From assembly GCA_022453515.1 (NCBI GenBank), contig JAJNNY010000005.1, forward strand, positions 1,116,001-1,180,000: 64,000 nt of DNA, read 5' to 3'. Under the pieces are notes generated by a model that was not told where the DNA came from, ran no database searches, and worked only from the letters and a program-made list of their open reading frames with translations. Made by a program: the position numbers and the translations under genes. Shown here piece after piece: positions 44,343 through 59,687 of this stretch (position 1 is its first letter; every line of letters starts with the position of its first letter). Source of the DNA: Astrocystis sublimbata. Its lineage: Eukaryota; Ascomycota; Sordariomycetes; Xylariales; Xylariaceae.

Positions 44343-47300
44343 AGCAGATGCCATATCAGTTGCTTTGCTACGACACAGCCGATTCCAGACCGTCTTTCGT
44401 GCGGAATTCGGTATTTTATAGAAGAACCAGACTCTTATATACCATTTCATATATGGAATATTATATCGAGAGGGGCATCTTTCAGCTGGTAGCCTATGGG
44501 TATCACTAGATCCGTCAGTGCTCGTGTTTTATATGCGCGGGATGTGCTTACATATGTTGTTGGCCTTGGGGATCTCATCATCGTGGGCGAAACTAGATTT
44601 TCCTTGGGGCATCGGGGTCACAAGCCTGGGGTTTGGAAGGCGCAAACGGAAATCGAGGTTTTATCATAAAGGCCACAAGGCCATCACACTCCTTCTCGCA
44701 AAGTCCATGCTACGCCAAGCATGAGGCTTTCAATCGGAAATGTTTATGGGTTGGCGTTGGATTCACGCCTTCGGTTTTGCTTCTCAGGTTTTCCCTTTCC
44801 AATCACCTGCTTCTACCTCACGGGGCTAGATCGAGATCTACAAGATGACAACGTGCATTGGAAAGGAGGGAAAATGTGTGGAGAGCGGTAAAAGACATGG
44901 ATGGCTGGTGGTGGCGGTTGGGAAATTCGATGGTCCCGTCGCACAGATGGATGCCACGCGCGGACTGGCAGATAAGGGCGCGCCCGGCATACCTAGTATT
45001 GCAGCAAGATGGCCGGCGGCCTGACTCTGATGGCCATGCCGGGCGCGGAAGCAGGTGGGATGCGGCAGGGGGGGGAGGGGGGTATATTGGGATTGGTCGC
45101 CAGGCGGTTTTCAAATTTTTCTGTCTCTTGTTGTGTATCTATCAAATTCTGCCTTCGACGCCCATGTTCATTGCTCGTTAGCGGGGGTATGGTGTCTGCC
45201 ATGGGAGCTTGAAGCACTTTAGCTCTTACAAAATACACGATAAGCTCTCATTGTCACAGCTTTAATATTGATACTTGGCATTGTCCATCGGAAGCATATA
45301 AATGACCACGCCAGGCGCAGTCTTAGTCGACGATGCGCGTGCATCGCTATCGCTGCATCAGACGCCGGACCTCGCCGCGAGCGCATATGCACACGCACGC
45401 TTAACATGTTCATTCCATGCCTTACAGCTCAGAAATGATACGATGAGCAGATGCGATTTCATTTGCGAAGGTGTCAGTTCAGCGAACGGCTAGTTCCATT
45501 GCTGTCTCGTCTAGCCGGCCAATCCCTAGATCGGACAAGCGAGTTCACACTATCGCATTTGCCAGTCGCGCGCCTACAATGGACCATCATTCGCTGCTCC
45601 AGGCGCGTTCTCGGCGCAAATGCACCGTCGCTGCTGTTACGGTACCTAGTCTGATGACTGTTCAACTAGTTAAGCGCGCGCGGCGCAAAGCACAGCGCAA
45701 GGCCAATCGCCCAATGATGAGTGGTCGCACCTTCTGACGTCGAGTTAGACTAGGCTGGGAGACTAGCTCGGCTAGGTAAGCTGCGATCGTGGGTTCCTGC
45801 GCTAGTCTTGTTGGGGACTTGGACTGCAAATGGGAAAGTTTAGCGGGCTGCAACAGCGCATCTATGCGCTAGCGTACGTAAGATACCACCGCATGTACAT
45901 AGGGTACTACTGGCGCCGGGGTGCCGACATGTATGTCATTTACCTACTGACTAGATGTCGAGGATGTTACCGTGGTCGCAATGGTTGTCAGTCCGTGGAT
46001 GGATGCACTTTGCTTGCGCCAAGGTTCGGAGGGGCGATGGCTCAGAAGGGGAAGGGTTCGGTGGAGCTGGGTCCCGCGGCCACTTGTGCCCCTCATTCTT
46101 TGCTGCAGCTGCCCCGCCGAGCCCGCCTCCATTGACGTGTTTCGCTGCTGCGATCGGCGCACCCGCCGCTGCGCTGTCGGAGGGGCGGGGCTGCCCTGAT
46201 CTGGTAGGTAGGGTATGGTCGGTGGAGAGCTCCAGCCAAGCCAGCTGGCACCACCTACATGCACCTAGGTAAAGTACCTAGTAGCTTTAGTGGAGCTACC
46301 TGCTCTGCCAAGGCTGCTACCTGCTGCATGCACTAATCCCAGGTAGTCTAACCCTGTTTGGGTAGCTCCTGCATGCGACGCAGGCAGGGGGCAGGATGCG
46401 CATGCGCAGAGATATCTCGCAGGCGAGCAGGTGCCCTCTGCTCTCCATGGGTGCGCCGACTCTGGGCGCATAACACGCCACAGCCGACGGGCGAGAAGCG
46501 CAAGTTGCGCATTCCCATTTATTATTCTGGTTTCTCTTAGCAAATACAATAAGCTACTCACTTGGGACTGAGGTCGGAGAGTGCTGTAGGTAGCGGGTGT
46601 GGAGTGCTCAGAACCCGGCTCCGGTTTCACTTGTTAAGTTGTTTTGTTCGTCTTTCTCGTGGGCTTGCGATGCATGCAACCTAACATACTGTAGTACTGA
46701 TACCGTACCTAGTTGTACATGCAGCACATACCTAGCACTTAGCTAGAAACCCGGTGCCGGTCTAGGCGGGTGGGATGTCCGGTCGCAATGCAGCAAGTCG
46801 CAAGTCGCAAGTCGCAGGTCGCAGGTCGCAAGACTTTGGCGCAATACCGTCGAAAGCATTGCGATTGCGATTGCGACTGCGATAGATCAGATTGTCTCAA
46901 AGCGCCCGTCTTAAAACCTAGCGCCTTGCAGGAGTTTGATGCGCCGCTTTCGTTGCTCATCCGCTCGCGCCTTTTATGCCTTAGATAGATCCTCCATGTC
47001 GCGGGCTCGCCTGGTCGTTATAAGTTGCCAGGCTCGAACTCGAACCAATTGTCTCATCTACAGTAAGAGACGGCGCTGCCCAGCCACCAGGACAGCACCG
47101 CACGGACCAGCTGTACCAACTGCGAACAATTCGCCCCCAACATCGGTCGCGTTGTGTACAAAACAACAACAACAAAAACAAAAACATCCAATCATCTATC
47201 TATCTACCTTGGCCTTCCGACGGCGTTAGGCTTGTACAACACCCGGCTCAACAGATGAGCAAAAAACATTCTCTCTCCGGCTGACTACGTACCTAGGTAC

Positions 47301-48697
47301 CTGTTGTTTAGCTCCTCCTTCCATCAAGGTCATCAAGGTCATAAAAGCCGACATTGACCCCACATGACAGACTTTATATACTTTATATACCCGCAAGACA
47401 GAGTTTAACCTTCTGCGCTACCTGCATGAACATGGTCGGCTCGTGTCTCGTAAAAAGTACCGTTTCAATTTTAGGAGTACGGGGATAAATCGAACGCATC
47501 TTTGCCAGGGAAGTTGTGCTCGGTCTTAGTAGAACAAGAACAATACGGATGGATACTTGTTGAAAGGCCGCGCATTCGAGCCGGGAATCGGAACGCAGAC
47601 AACCTGATCAGCATTCGAAGTTGACGATTCTCTAGTTGCCCAATCGAGACACATTGCAAATAGTGCAATCAAAAATATAAGCACCAGATTATCCAGGCAC
47701 ACCCGAACCAAACGTGCCGGAGTAGGTCGTTACCCCTCTTGGAGCTACACTATATAAGACTCTATCGACGATACTACCTTGATATCTACCTGTTGGTGGC
47801 ATAACACGGAATGGAACTGTGATGCGTTAGCTGCTAACCAGTGTGCGCACAAGCTAACTGTTCGAGCACTCGAAGCAGCATGGCGGTGTAATCAGTGAGC
47901 TGAAGGACAATCCCCTTCTTGGATCTGGCCGAAGAGCTATTGTGCCTTAGCTCGGCAGCCAAGCGCCTGTGGCTTGGTGCCGAAGTTGTCGAGACCGGCA
48001 TTTCTGTCCGCCTCTCTGCTCACGGCAGGGAGAGATGATGGGGATGATGACAGATACCTACTTACAGCAGTCGTGGTCGAGACGGTCTGTGTTGAGTTGC
48101 TGGTCGGCTGGGTGGCTGGACCTCCGCGCACTTGAAAGGTGAGATCGCCAACTGCCATCCATCCCGAGGTTCTCTCGGCCTATCGCCGAGAATGGAGAAG
48201 AACACCCCCGAGCCACCCCATAGCGGGACACGACATTGGCTGTTGCACGACAGGTTCCCCGCAGCGCCAAGCGTTGGCGTTGCCGTCGGGGCTGGTTGAG
48301 GCATGGGTCTGTCATCATCTAGGGGTCTCGGGGGTCTGGAGCACAGGAACCTCACGCAGATACTGTATAGACTTTCTACAGTACAGGCAGAAAAGACCAG
48401 TCAGGCGGAGCAAAACCGGGGTTCTCGCCATATTGATTGACTCAATCAGAGACGTGAGAAATGTGCCGGGTATTATCGCCACCATGTAATAACACACTCT
48501 CACCCCCTTGTTTCTACTACCTACCGATATGGATGGTCAACAAGGAGTTCCGAATGGGAACGTAGGGAATAAGAAGGCAGACCAGTCAGTCTGACAGCTA
48601 GCATTAATAGCATGTCAAAGTTGTCTGCTTGGAAACGGGACCAATCTCTTCCTCTACTAAGCCCTTCGTTTGGTTCTGTCGATCCAGTCGCGTCAGT
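44343..48697. other. 4.3-kb gap without recognised gene
   Basis: Short frames on both strands only. Low-complexity features: a G-rich run (45065-45081), a seven-copy-like GCAAGTC/GCAGGTC array (46793-46834), a GCGATT array (46861-46883), TTTATATAC doublets (47373-47391) and an exact TACCTAGGTA (47290-47299). The last part is the promoter of the MFS gene. Confidence 0.5.
46793..46834 (+). repeat. 7-bp tandem GCAAGTC/GCAGGTC
   Basis: Six consecutive 7-bp units: three GCAAGTC, two GCAGGTC, one GCAAGAC. A shorter imperfect copy on the other strand lies at 29829-29853, and a GCGATT array follows at 46861-46883. Confidence 0.9.
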
Positions 48698-50313
48698 ATG
48701 GCGGCAGTACACGAAGTCGACGAGAAAACCCAGACCTCCCCTCTCGCGGAGGCGGTCACAGTAGAAGATAAGAGCAGCGGCTCCATTGAGCAAACTTGGA
48801 CAACCGAAGAAGAGACGACTGTGCGCAGAAAACTCGACCGCCAGTTGGTCCCTATGATCACGATCTTATACCTGCTCTGCTTCCTTGATCGGTAGGCACT
48901 GACGGCCTAGAGGTTGCCACTAGCCCATGCTGACTCGCATAGAATCAATATTGGAAATGCCCGGATCCAGGGTATGACGGAAGATTTGAATCTGATCGGC
49001 TATCGGTTCAACATCGCTACCAGCATCTTCTATGTCGTTTATCTCATCGTCGAGGTGCCCTCCAACATCCTCCTCAAACGCGTTGGCCCACGGTGGTATA
49101 TCCCAGCACTGGTCTTCGGGTTCGGTGCTGTTTCTATCGGCACGGCATTTGTGAAGACCTATGAGCAACTCATTGGAGCCCGCGTCTTGCTGGGCATTTT
49201 TGAGGGTGGCACCTTGTGAGTTCTGACTCGCCAGAAAGCACCGAAACCAAACGTATCTATCTAACATCTACCTACCCGCACAGTCCCGGTATCGCCTTCT
49301 TCCTAAGCTCCTTTTACAAGAGACAAGAGCTGTACTTCAGAGTCGGTATATACGTGTCGGCGGCTTCAATTGCCGGGGCTTTCGGTGGTCTTCTCGCCGC
49401 TGGATTTTCGCAGATTCCAGAATGGGGCATCGCAGGGTCACGACTGCACACATGGCGCAATATCTTCTTTTTCGAGGGAATCCTCACCATTCTGGCGGCC
49501 TCGATTGCACCGATCATCTTACCTCAGACTCCGGAAACTTCCACATATCTGACAACGAGAGAGAAGTGGATTGCTGTTGAGCGCCTCCGCCTAGAGAACA
49601 AGACTGTTGCCCATGAGAAGGTTCAGATGCGCCACATCAAGCGCGCAGTCACCAACCTGAACAACTACATCTGCGCCGCCGGGTTCTTCTTCATCAATAT
49701 CACAGTCCAGGGATTATCGGTGTTTCTTCCGACTATATTAAGCGAGATCGGCTACAAATCGTTGACGGCGCAGTACTACAGCGTCCCTGTGTACGTCGCT
49801 GCGTCGTTGGTCGCTATCTTCGTTGGGTATGTCAGCGACAAGACAAACATGCGGGGAATCTACCTTGCAGGCTTTACCATTCTGGGCATCACGGGATTTG
49901 GTTTGCTCCGCTGGGGCTCCGGCGACAGTCTCAAGTATGCCGCTGTCTATCTCTGTGCCGTCGGCGCGTTCCCGGGAGGGCCCGGTTTCCTCTCCTGGGG
50001 CATGAACAACGCAGCTGGCCCATCCGTCCGAGCCGTGTCCAGTGGTTACATCGTCTCGCTTGGAACCGCAGGTGGGATCCTGGCCGTCTGGGCATATCTG
50101 CCCAGCGACGGCCCCAACTTCCCCATGGGCCACTCGATCAACTTCGCTGCGCAAGTCGTCGTGTTATTCCTGTCCATATTCGGTATTATCTACTGTATGC
50201 GCGAGAATCGTATCCGAGCCCGTGGCGGTCGCGACAATCGGCTTGTCGGACTGACGGAGGAGGAACAGGCTGATCTTGGATACCGGCACCCAGATTTCAG
50301 ATACATTACTTAA
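48698..50313 (+). CDS. MFS transporter, ACS/allantoate-permease-like family
   Basis: Predicted 498-aa plasma-membrane permease. Exons are 48698-48891, 48943-49215 and 49284-50313 (1497 nt), with introns of 51 and 68 bp. Junctions read CFLDR/INIGNAR and EGGTF/PGIAFFL. About 12 membrane helices are apparent. Signatures of the anion:cation symporter (ACS) family, which includes Dal5, Tna1 and Vht1, are LDRINIGNARIQGM at helix 1, LKRVGPRWYIP between helices 2 and 3, GIFEGGTFPGIAFFLSSFYKRQEL, and TWRNIFFFEGILTI. The substrate could be an organic anion such as allantoate, nicotinate or a vitamin; it cannot be told from sequence. A start 23 codons upstream (48629) is possible. It is convergent with the formamidase-like gene. 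Confidence 0.9.
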
Positions 50314-51137
50314 TTCGCCACATCTCGAGGAAGACACTACTCCCACATCTTTTCGAGCTGCAGCCCCTGCCTATATTTGTGCTGCTCGTGTAATCAATTA
50401 CATATTTGGTACATAGCTTTATATATACTACTAGATGGTTTGCTGAGGAAACAAGTTCATGTGTATCCGCGTGCTCTGGCATACAGAACAGTTTGATAGG
50501 GGGTTTCTTCGCTCCCGGAAGCCTGTTCTAAAACATTTCCCTTAATATACTGCGTTGGATGTCGGAATAAGCGTAGGGAAACCAATTGAAACGTCACGGT
50601 GATGCTCATGTCAACTCTCCACGCCTTATCGTGATGTTTGAATTGCCGTAACAGTTCCCCCGCCCGCATGTTTATCTAAACGGAGGCGCATTTGGGTGTA
50701 AACTTCCCTTGCCTTTGCCATAACACGGACGGTCACGTTCAATTAGTATTGATGAACCTTGAGCAAGAAACGAGCTTACATTACATGCCACTCCCTTCCA
50801 TGTGCCTAGCATAGTATTGGTACGTATGCCCGCTCGAGGTCGTCCCAATTTTGTAGTGATCACGATGCCTAAGGACAGCAATAATGTATCGATCATGTGG
50901 ACCCCCCATGCTGCATGAAGCTAGAGTAGCTGTGTGAAAAAGAAAAAGAAAACGTAAGTATCTAGGACAGAGGTTCTTCATGTTACATGAAAAGCGATCA
51001 AAGGCCGCATGCCACAATAGCGGCACGATGCTAGATACTAGGGCGAAGCACACACTCATTTCGTGTATAAACTCACCTCGCGGGTCGTCAAAGCGCGTTT
51101 GACGGAGTTGGGTCACAGCACGTTCGAATGGTGAGCC
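50314..51137. other. Convergent 3' spacer, no gene recognised
   Basis: 824 bp between the MFS stop (+) and the formamidase stop (-). Small frames (50457-50669, 50672-50896) have no motif. Confidence 0.5.
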
Positions 51138-52177
51138 TCAGGGCTCGAAACCCAGCTTCTGAAGAGCAATCCAAACCATGCGCGCAACACCTTCACCATT
51201 TCGCCAGATGTCATCGTGATCTCCTCTTAGATCCTTGAACAGTAACAGTCTCTTCTTGCCCGCCTCCTCGTCCCCAACCCCCTCGACAAATCCATCGATG
51301 TCTCTGATCCTTCGCGCCATGTTATCCGCCTCGGGCTCGTCAACGAGGGTATCTTCGGGCGACCAGCCGAGCAAGACAAATTCTCCATTGCTCCACTGCT
51401 CTGCGTAGCTTCCGGGAAACTTGATGGGAGCCGCAGCATCCCAGTCATCGGCGTCGCCGAAGGCGCTGCGAAAGAAGGACGCATACGTCCCGCCAAACCG
51501 CTCGTTGACGGCTGTGAAGTCATACAACCCTCCGAAGGCCACAATAGCGACGGGCAGGACCGGGTGCGCCGGTGCTCCCGCCATCATAGTGGATGCGCCG
51601 GGAGTGCCGGTCAAGGGTGAAGAAGTGGCCACCAATTGGAAGGCTAGAGCTGCGCCAGCCGAATGGCCAACGAGCACATAATTGGCGCCGAAGCCGTAGG
51701 TCTGTTGCAGGAACACCAGCGCCGACCGCACGTCGTCCAGGTGGTCTGGGTGCCGTGCTCCGCGGTACTGGTTCGTGGGCGTCGTTGCCGGGTCTTGGGG
51801 GAAATCCGGATGCGGACTTAGTCGGTAATCTATCGATGCGAAACCGGCGATGGCGATGGCACCAACGCCATTACTTGTCGAGCTTGCGGGCGACAAGCTG
51901 AGTATGTGGTCGATAGACGGCACGAAGGTCTCGTGGGCCACGCGGGGGTCCCTCCACGCACCGCCGTGAATGTAGCTGTTGGGTAGTTCAGTAAGGTGGT
52001 TCCATGTCGCTTTTGACTCACAGGACACGGGCTGTCTTTGTCTTGTAAGAGTCGGCGGCACACCCACACAACCCAGTATTTGCCCTTGTCTGCGGGCTCT
52101 GCTTCCCATACTCCCAGTTTCTGGAGGTCGTTGTGGGAGCCATAGTGATGCAGCGTATACCGCAGGGACGCCGCCAT
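51138..52177 (-). CDS. bna7: Kynurenine formamidase-like alpha/beta hydrolase (BNA7 type)
   Basis: Predicted 315-aa hydrolase. Exon 1 is 52177-52068 and exon 2 is 51975-51138; the 92-bp intron has donor GTGGGT. It would cleave N-formyl-L-kynurenine to kynurenine and formate, the second step of tryptophan to NAD+ synthesis. Key elements are the oxyanion-hole motif HGGAW (40-44, formed across the splice junction in YWVVYIHGGAW), the nucleophile elbow VGHSAG (Ser142) and the C-terminal catalytic His in RGDHDDIW (about His290). The Asp of the triad is expected in the segment FVLLGWSPEDTLVDEPEAD. HGGxW plus GHSAG is the signature used to define fungal Bna7. Length equals the family (about 300 aa). 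The gene is divergent to the mannosidase and convergent to the MFS gene. Confidence 0.85.
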
Positions 52178-53119
52178 GCTAGAGAGAAAGCCTATGTGTT
52201 GGCGGAAACTGATTGAGTTGTCACTTTTTGCCCAACGAGATGGGATCGCATTTGGGTTCGGGGAATGAGGGGCTTGGAAGTTAGGGGGTTTCTATAGTAA
52301 GAGTTTTCTATAGTACGAGTGCGTGGTTGCGCGCATCCAATGACTCGCCTCACCTCTCTCACACACACAGCAGTGAACAGCACACATTTATTTTCACTGA
52401 AGAATCACGACGTGGGTTTTCCTGTGCATTGTTTATGGGAAACTCTGGCATTTGCCCAATTGGGTGGGGCTCGCCATTGAAGCCATGGATTCAACGATGA
52501 ACACCAGATGAGAGAAGCGACTCCAGGAACCACCTGTCGCATGAGCCAGATTGTTTTCAACAACCATCAGATTCAATTGGAGAACAACGTCCCTCTGGGG
52601 GCATAGATCTTGTGCTGTTCTTATCGAGGCTCCGCGGCAGCGCTTCTCCCCGCTCTACTGTGTAGTGGGAGTTAGTTTGAACCAGAGATCTTAGCCATCT
52701 ATCGTGGTGATACATCAGACGTTGGAGGGCCACTTTGTAGTGGCCCTTATGAGCTGGGCAATCTTGAATTCCTATAAGTTTTGACGTGAAGAAAATGGGC
52801 AAAACGGAGCCACTAGCTTTGTCATCCTAAGCCTTGTTTACTTAACGTCTCTATGGGCCCCTTCTGTCAGGGATCGACGTGGCGCTGATCGCGGTGTGTC
52901 AAATCGCACATCATGTCGAACGCACTGTCTGGAACAACAAATATATATAAATCTTCCACGTGTACGCCCATCAACTAACATCCATTGCCCTGGGCAGCGC
53001 GTCAGAAGGAAAGAAAGTAAAAGAAACCCCACGATAATTGCCAACGAACTTGGCACTGGGAAGAGTGGAAGCCTAGTTATGGTAGCTCCATATCCCGCGA
53101 ACGTCTGAGATTACCCCAG
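52178..53119. other. Divergent promoter hydrolase / mannosidase
   Basis: 942 bp. No gene recognised. A near-duplicate of TTCTATAGTA (52291-52315) lies next to the hydrolase start, and TATATATAAATC (52941-52952) could serve as a TATA-like element for the mannosidase. Confidence 0.4.
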
Positions 53120-55054
<1,935 letters not shown>

Positions 55055-58000
55055 GCTAGCCAGAGCCCATTGTTCAGGATACTTGCTATGCAACGAGAGC
55101 CCCGCTGGCCACAGATAAATAATCATTAGCTTTTTTGTGATATCAGCTGTGTGAGCGCTTTACTAAGCAGACGCCTACCTAGTCTAATGACCCCAATACC
55201 AGGCCACTAAGAATAATGTGAAGTCAGCGCCTGATCAGGCCAAATTCGAACCACGAAATCGAAGGGCTCATCAGAAGCTAGGGTCAGATACCCTCAAAGG
55301 CAAAACTTAATCTCAACGAGCCCCAGGAATAGTGATATCAACACAACAACAACGGCCCATTGGCCGACATTGGTTGGTCAACGGTCCAACAAGGGTTGTC
55401 TTATAGATAGATATGGCGAGCACAGCCTTTTACCATGCGATCATCAAGTAGCAAAAGTCGAAGATTTATATCCGATCCAACGTGGCTGAATCGAGCCCCT
55501 GAATAATAACCATACCGTTTTTTGTTCAAATTTGCTTGACACCACAACATGAACACGATTGGGTATCTGAACCTCACATTTAGTCCTTCGCATGTCCAGT
55601 GTTGCTTAGATGAGGTGAGTCCTTACTACCGCCTACCGACCAGATCATGATGCCCTGGTGAACTGCTCTTGAGACCATCAACATATGCCTACATTAAGAT
55701 TTTTGAGAACAAGATACCGGGCCGAAGGATCAGGAATTACGGAGCACACGTTGAAACCGGCATGGACTGGATGACTCACACAGGAGCAAGGCTTACATCT
55801 CAAGAAGATAGAGAATGTGGCGCTGATCAATGGCTGTGTTGCTGATAAAGTCGAATATTAGCGCAATGCGACTCATCAATATAGTCGTAACATCAGATAA
55901 CGCGAAGTTTCGAGACTTTATTCGGAGAAGTTCCTCAACTGGCGAGACCTCAAGACGGACCTACCTTAGACTTTGGATGAAACCCCGGACTAGTGGGAAA
56001 AAGTGTGGGCAGAGGGTCATGGTCCGCATTTTGGACGCGACCGAGCGACTTCGCCAGGGCGTACTCCACCACCAATCCTGTATCGGGCATGTTGATACGC
56101 CAATTTTCCGTATGTTTGTCTCTGCCGAGTAACTTATTCTCCGGGATTTGCTCCAGGATTTGCTCCAGGATTTGCTCCAGGATTTAATTGACTGTCTCAC
56201 ATCGCATCCAACACATCCCCATCGGCTTTCCCCCCGCAGCATACTAGTTGAGTATCTACTTAGAACTCGACATACTATCAACGGCGGAGGTGACGATCAT
56301 GGGAAAAGGCTTGTACTGTCCCAGTGTGAGGAGTGACGAGGTTCCAAGCAAGCCTCATACATGAGTGCGACCGAGTCATGTGACTGACGATCATGATTGA
56401 GTATTGACTGCACCGAACCAGCGCAAATTTACCCGAGAGTGTGCGAAACCTTCCAGTGCCTTGCTGATCAAGTACCCTGTTGAGTTGCCGTCTGTCTCGA
56501 TATCATTATAACCGGGCTCAATAGGGCAATTGATACGTGTGACGAAAAGACAGGCATGCGCATAACACCGAGCCCGCAGCCCGAATTCGCAGATGTCTCT
56601 CTCTTCATTCTGCCAGTCTTTTCTGCGTCTCGCCGTATTTTGGCCGGCCCTTGCAAAGTGGCTTCTTACTTGCATGTTCTCAATCATGCGCAGCTTATGA
56701 GAGATTAATGGAAGAGTAGGAACGATTAGCTAGAAAGAAGATGGGACAGATGTACGAGTATGTACTGGTAGTTGGAGCTGAAACTAGCCTGGAACCCGGG
56801 GTGACTGGGTTGGCGCATCCTCCATAGCATCTACAGTACAAAATTGACATCACCTGTGACGTGAGCTAGGTAGGCGAGGTAGGGCATCTTTCCAATCCAC
56901 ACCCTCGTCACCTAGGTAAATTTAGTCAAAAGGGTTTCCCCTATCACGTTCGTGAGAGGCTGAGCATCTACTCGAGGTGTTTCATCATGGTGCGGGCCGC
57001 GAGAACCGGTGCCACTTCTTCAGATGGCACGTCTAATAGGTCGTCTTTTGCGTGCATAGACGCCACGGGACCCCTAAGCACCTAAGGTGCTGAGAGGATG
57101 CATATCTGTACATACCCTCGAGACAGGGTGACAGGATTGTCTCCTCTTCACTGACGCAGATACAGGCACAGGCACCGTTGAACCTTCAGACAGAAGACTT
57201 TTATGCATGTTGCTACCCTTGGCAAAGCGGAGCCAAGTCTTTCCCACAACTGTTCAGGTACACCCAGGATAGCATTCATGCTCCTCTGTTGGTGAGGGCA
57301 GAGAAGTACTGTAGGTAAGTACAAATGTAGGTAGTTCTAGAATGTCATCGGCGCCGCTCCCATTGACAATGATCCGTCCAACTATTGTACTCGTAGCATT
57401 TCCGGTATACTCTACACTGCCAAACCTCATGAAATGGGCCGATCGAGGAGGTAATTCTGACCAAAAAAGCATTACGAACTACTCATATAAGTACAATTGA
57501 GCCGAGGTGGGTGATCGTAGGCTGTGTCTCGTGCGCACGGCACGATTGCACAAGAACAAATTGGGATGAACCCTGTCCTGACCATCCTGCGAAACCCGTT
57601 GTGCCTGCCGAGCCTGCCTGTGTGTATATGTACGAGTATAAAAGCTTACATGCGTCTTGATATGGTGATAACCCCGGCCGATAAGATGCGCATTGGATTT
57701 ACCTGGGTAGGTAGCTAGGTAATGTCCACACATGGTGAGCAACAGCACTGTGGCATTGACGTTGCAGTTGACGCCTTTCGAAAGGTTCGGGAGGAAGCGG
57801 ATGACTTCAACGAACAGGCCCCTGGATTTTGGCCTCGTCTTGCCCATTCGGCTGGTTCGGCCGTCTTCTATACATTAGGTAGTCGATCACTGATTTGAAA
57901 CTTTACGCGAGCTATGTTACTAATTGGGTCGGTCGAGTTGGTGCCAGCAGAGTGACAACCCGAAGCATTGGGTATCCATCCCGAGCGCTATGTATCAGTC

Positions 58001-59687
58001 TTAGCGATATAAACATCTCACAGTTGCTAGACATCTTCTTATTCTATCACGGCAGAGATGGTCGGTAGCAACGCAGTTTCACAGACATGCTCGACAGGTG
58101 AAGTAACTCAGGTAAGTAGCTGAAAATCTACATTAAGGGGCTCTGGAGGGCCTCTTAGCTGACGAGCTGATGCTGTTCAGGTGAAGGGTTGTGTAAGTAG
58201 CGTGCATATGCGGTTGCTTCCGTGTCAGCTGTACTAAGTGAGTGATCGAGTGAGGCGAATTGGGTGTTGTCAAGCCTAGCTGGTTGGTCAAGTGGTTGCA
58301 GTTACGAGACAGTAAGTTCATTAGTATTGGATCAAGTAAATAAAGTGCGTGCTACGAATAGTTCAACTTACGGATACGAGTACTCGGTACGGGTGGCTAG
58401 TCCCACATGTACTTATAGCCGTTTTCCACGTTCCCTGGTGCATCCTACTCAACCGACGAAGCGGAACCCTAGATGCCGAGGATGTCTAGCCATCTCAATA
58501 CCAGCCGAGCCGACTAAACTATTGTAGCTCAAGCTGAGCTCTAGACCGCCTCGGGGAGCGCAGTGAGCTGCGTGATGCGATGCGCTAGCCTAGAAGATTA
58601 TGCGCTCGCAAAGGTGACGGCTAGCTGGTGAGACACGTCCAAGTTTGTTTTACCTAGGTAGGCATCTAGGTATATTAATGCATATTTGTCCGGGGCCACG
58701 ATCGATCTAGACCACTAGGCCTTATTCAGTCGATGGCTGGGCAGGCCGCCATAAATACCACCAGTTGTCAGTGCGCACGCACTTCAGACCATGACAAACT
58801 GCTTTCCAATACCGACGGGGACTCTGCCCGCTATAAGCACTAGTGGCTGAGAACTTGGTTATATGTAGTTAAATTACCAACCTCTAATGGAAACCTGGAA
58901 AGCCGACAGTATGAGTCTTGACGAAACTGATCCTCAATTGCGTCGTTGGCTTTCGAGGCTCTTTACATCCCTGCTGGATTATACCGAAGCGATAGTGCCG
59001 CGTATACCCCTTTAACCTAGCCGTACCGTCAACTCTTTTGGGTGGTTCTGTCCCATGCATACTACGCTATACATAGTACATCATATTCAGTTCGGATTGA
59101 AGAAAGTGACGAACACGCCTGCTTTAGAAATCAATCATTCTCAGGACCTCAGGACCCTCCACATGATGATGCCTAGCGTGGCGAGCGTGGTACGGTGTCC
59201 GGAGTCGGGATAATACGCCATCGCATGGGTATCCTGTTCGTTGCAATCCGAGAGACGACACTTATTCTAGAATGGGCAAGGGCGTACATGCGAGTATCTC
59301 AAGTTGGACGATAATAGGTTGTGTGATATAGGCTCTACATATGAGCTCGCATTGACGATGAGCCAACATCGACAACCGGGATATTCGTCCAGTTTCCACT
59401 TTCCAGGATCTGTTGGTGTTGGGGATCAGAAGTATCTGCTACTGTGGAGCATCGAGGGATCTCTGACAATGGAGTAATGCTGCACATAACCAACATGCCA
59501 TTACGGGGGTCTATGGCCACAGTCACCCACATTAACTCCTTGCCCGCGGGCTATTGGAAGAATATAGAAAATGCTGCACTGCATGACCTGCTGAATTGGA
59601 TGGAGGTTTCGATTTATACTCCTGGCCTTTTCAGTTATTTTGGCTGCACTTCAACACATATGGACGTCACATTAGCAACAATACTCG
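55055..59687. other. 4.6-kb gap without recognised gene
   Basis: Only short frames without motifs. A 12-bp tandem (GGATTTGCTCCA) runs at 56144-56186 with three full copies and a partial one. An exact TACCTAGGTA lies at 58651-58660 and a near copy at 56909-56918. The right end is the promoter of the rhodopsin-domain gene. Confidence 0.5.
56144..56186 (+). repeat. 12-bp tandem repeat
   Basis: Unit GGATTTGCTCCA, three exact copies followed by a 7-bp partial copy. Intergenic, no associated gene. Confidence 0.9.

Noticed and set aside
46793..46883. CRISPR-like regular repeats
   Set aside because: Units are 6-7 bp with no spacers; this is simple tandem repeat DNA in a eukaryote.
48139..48489. 116-codon frame upstream of the MFS gene
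   Set aside because: Sequence is unlike any known family and lies in the probable promoter region.
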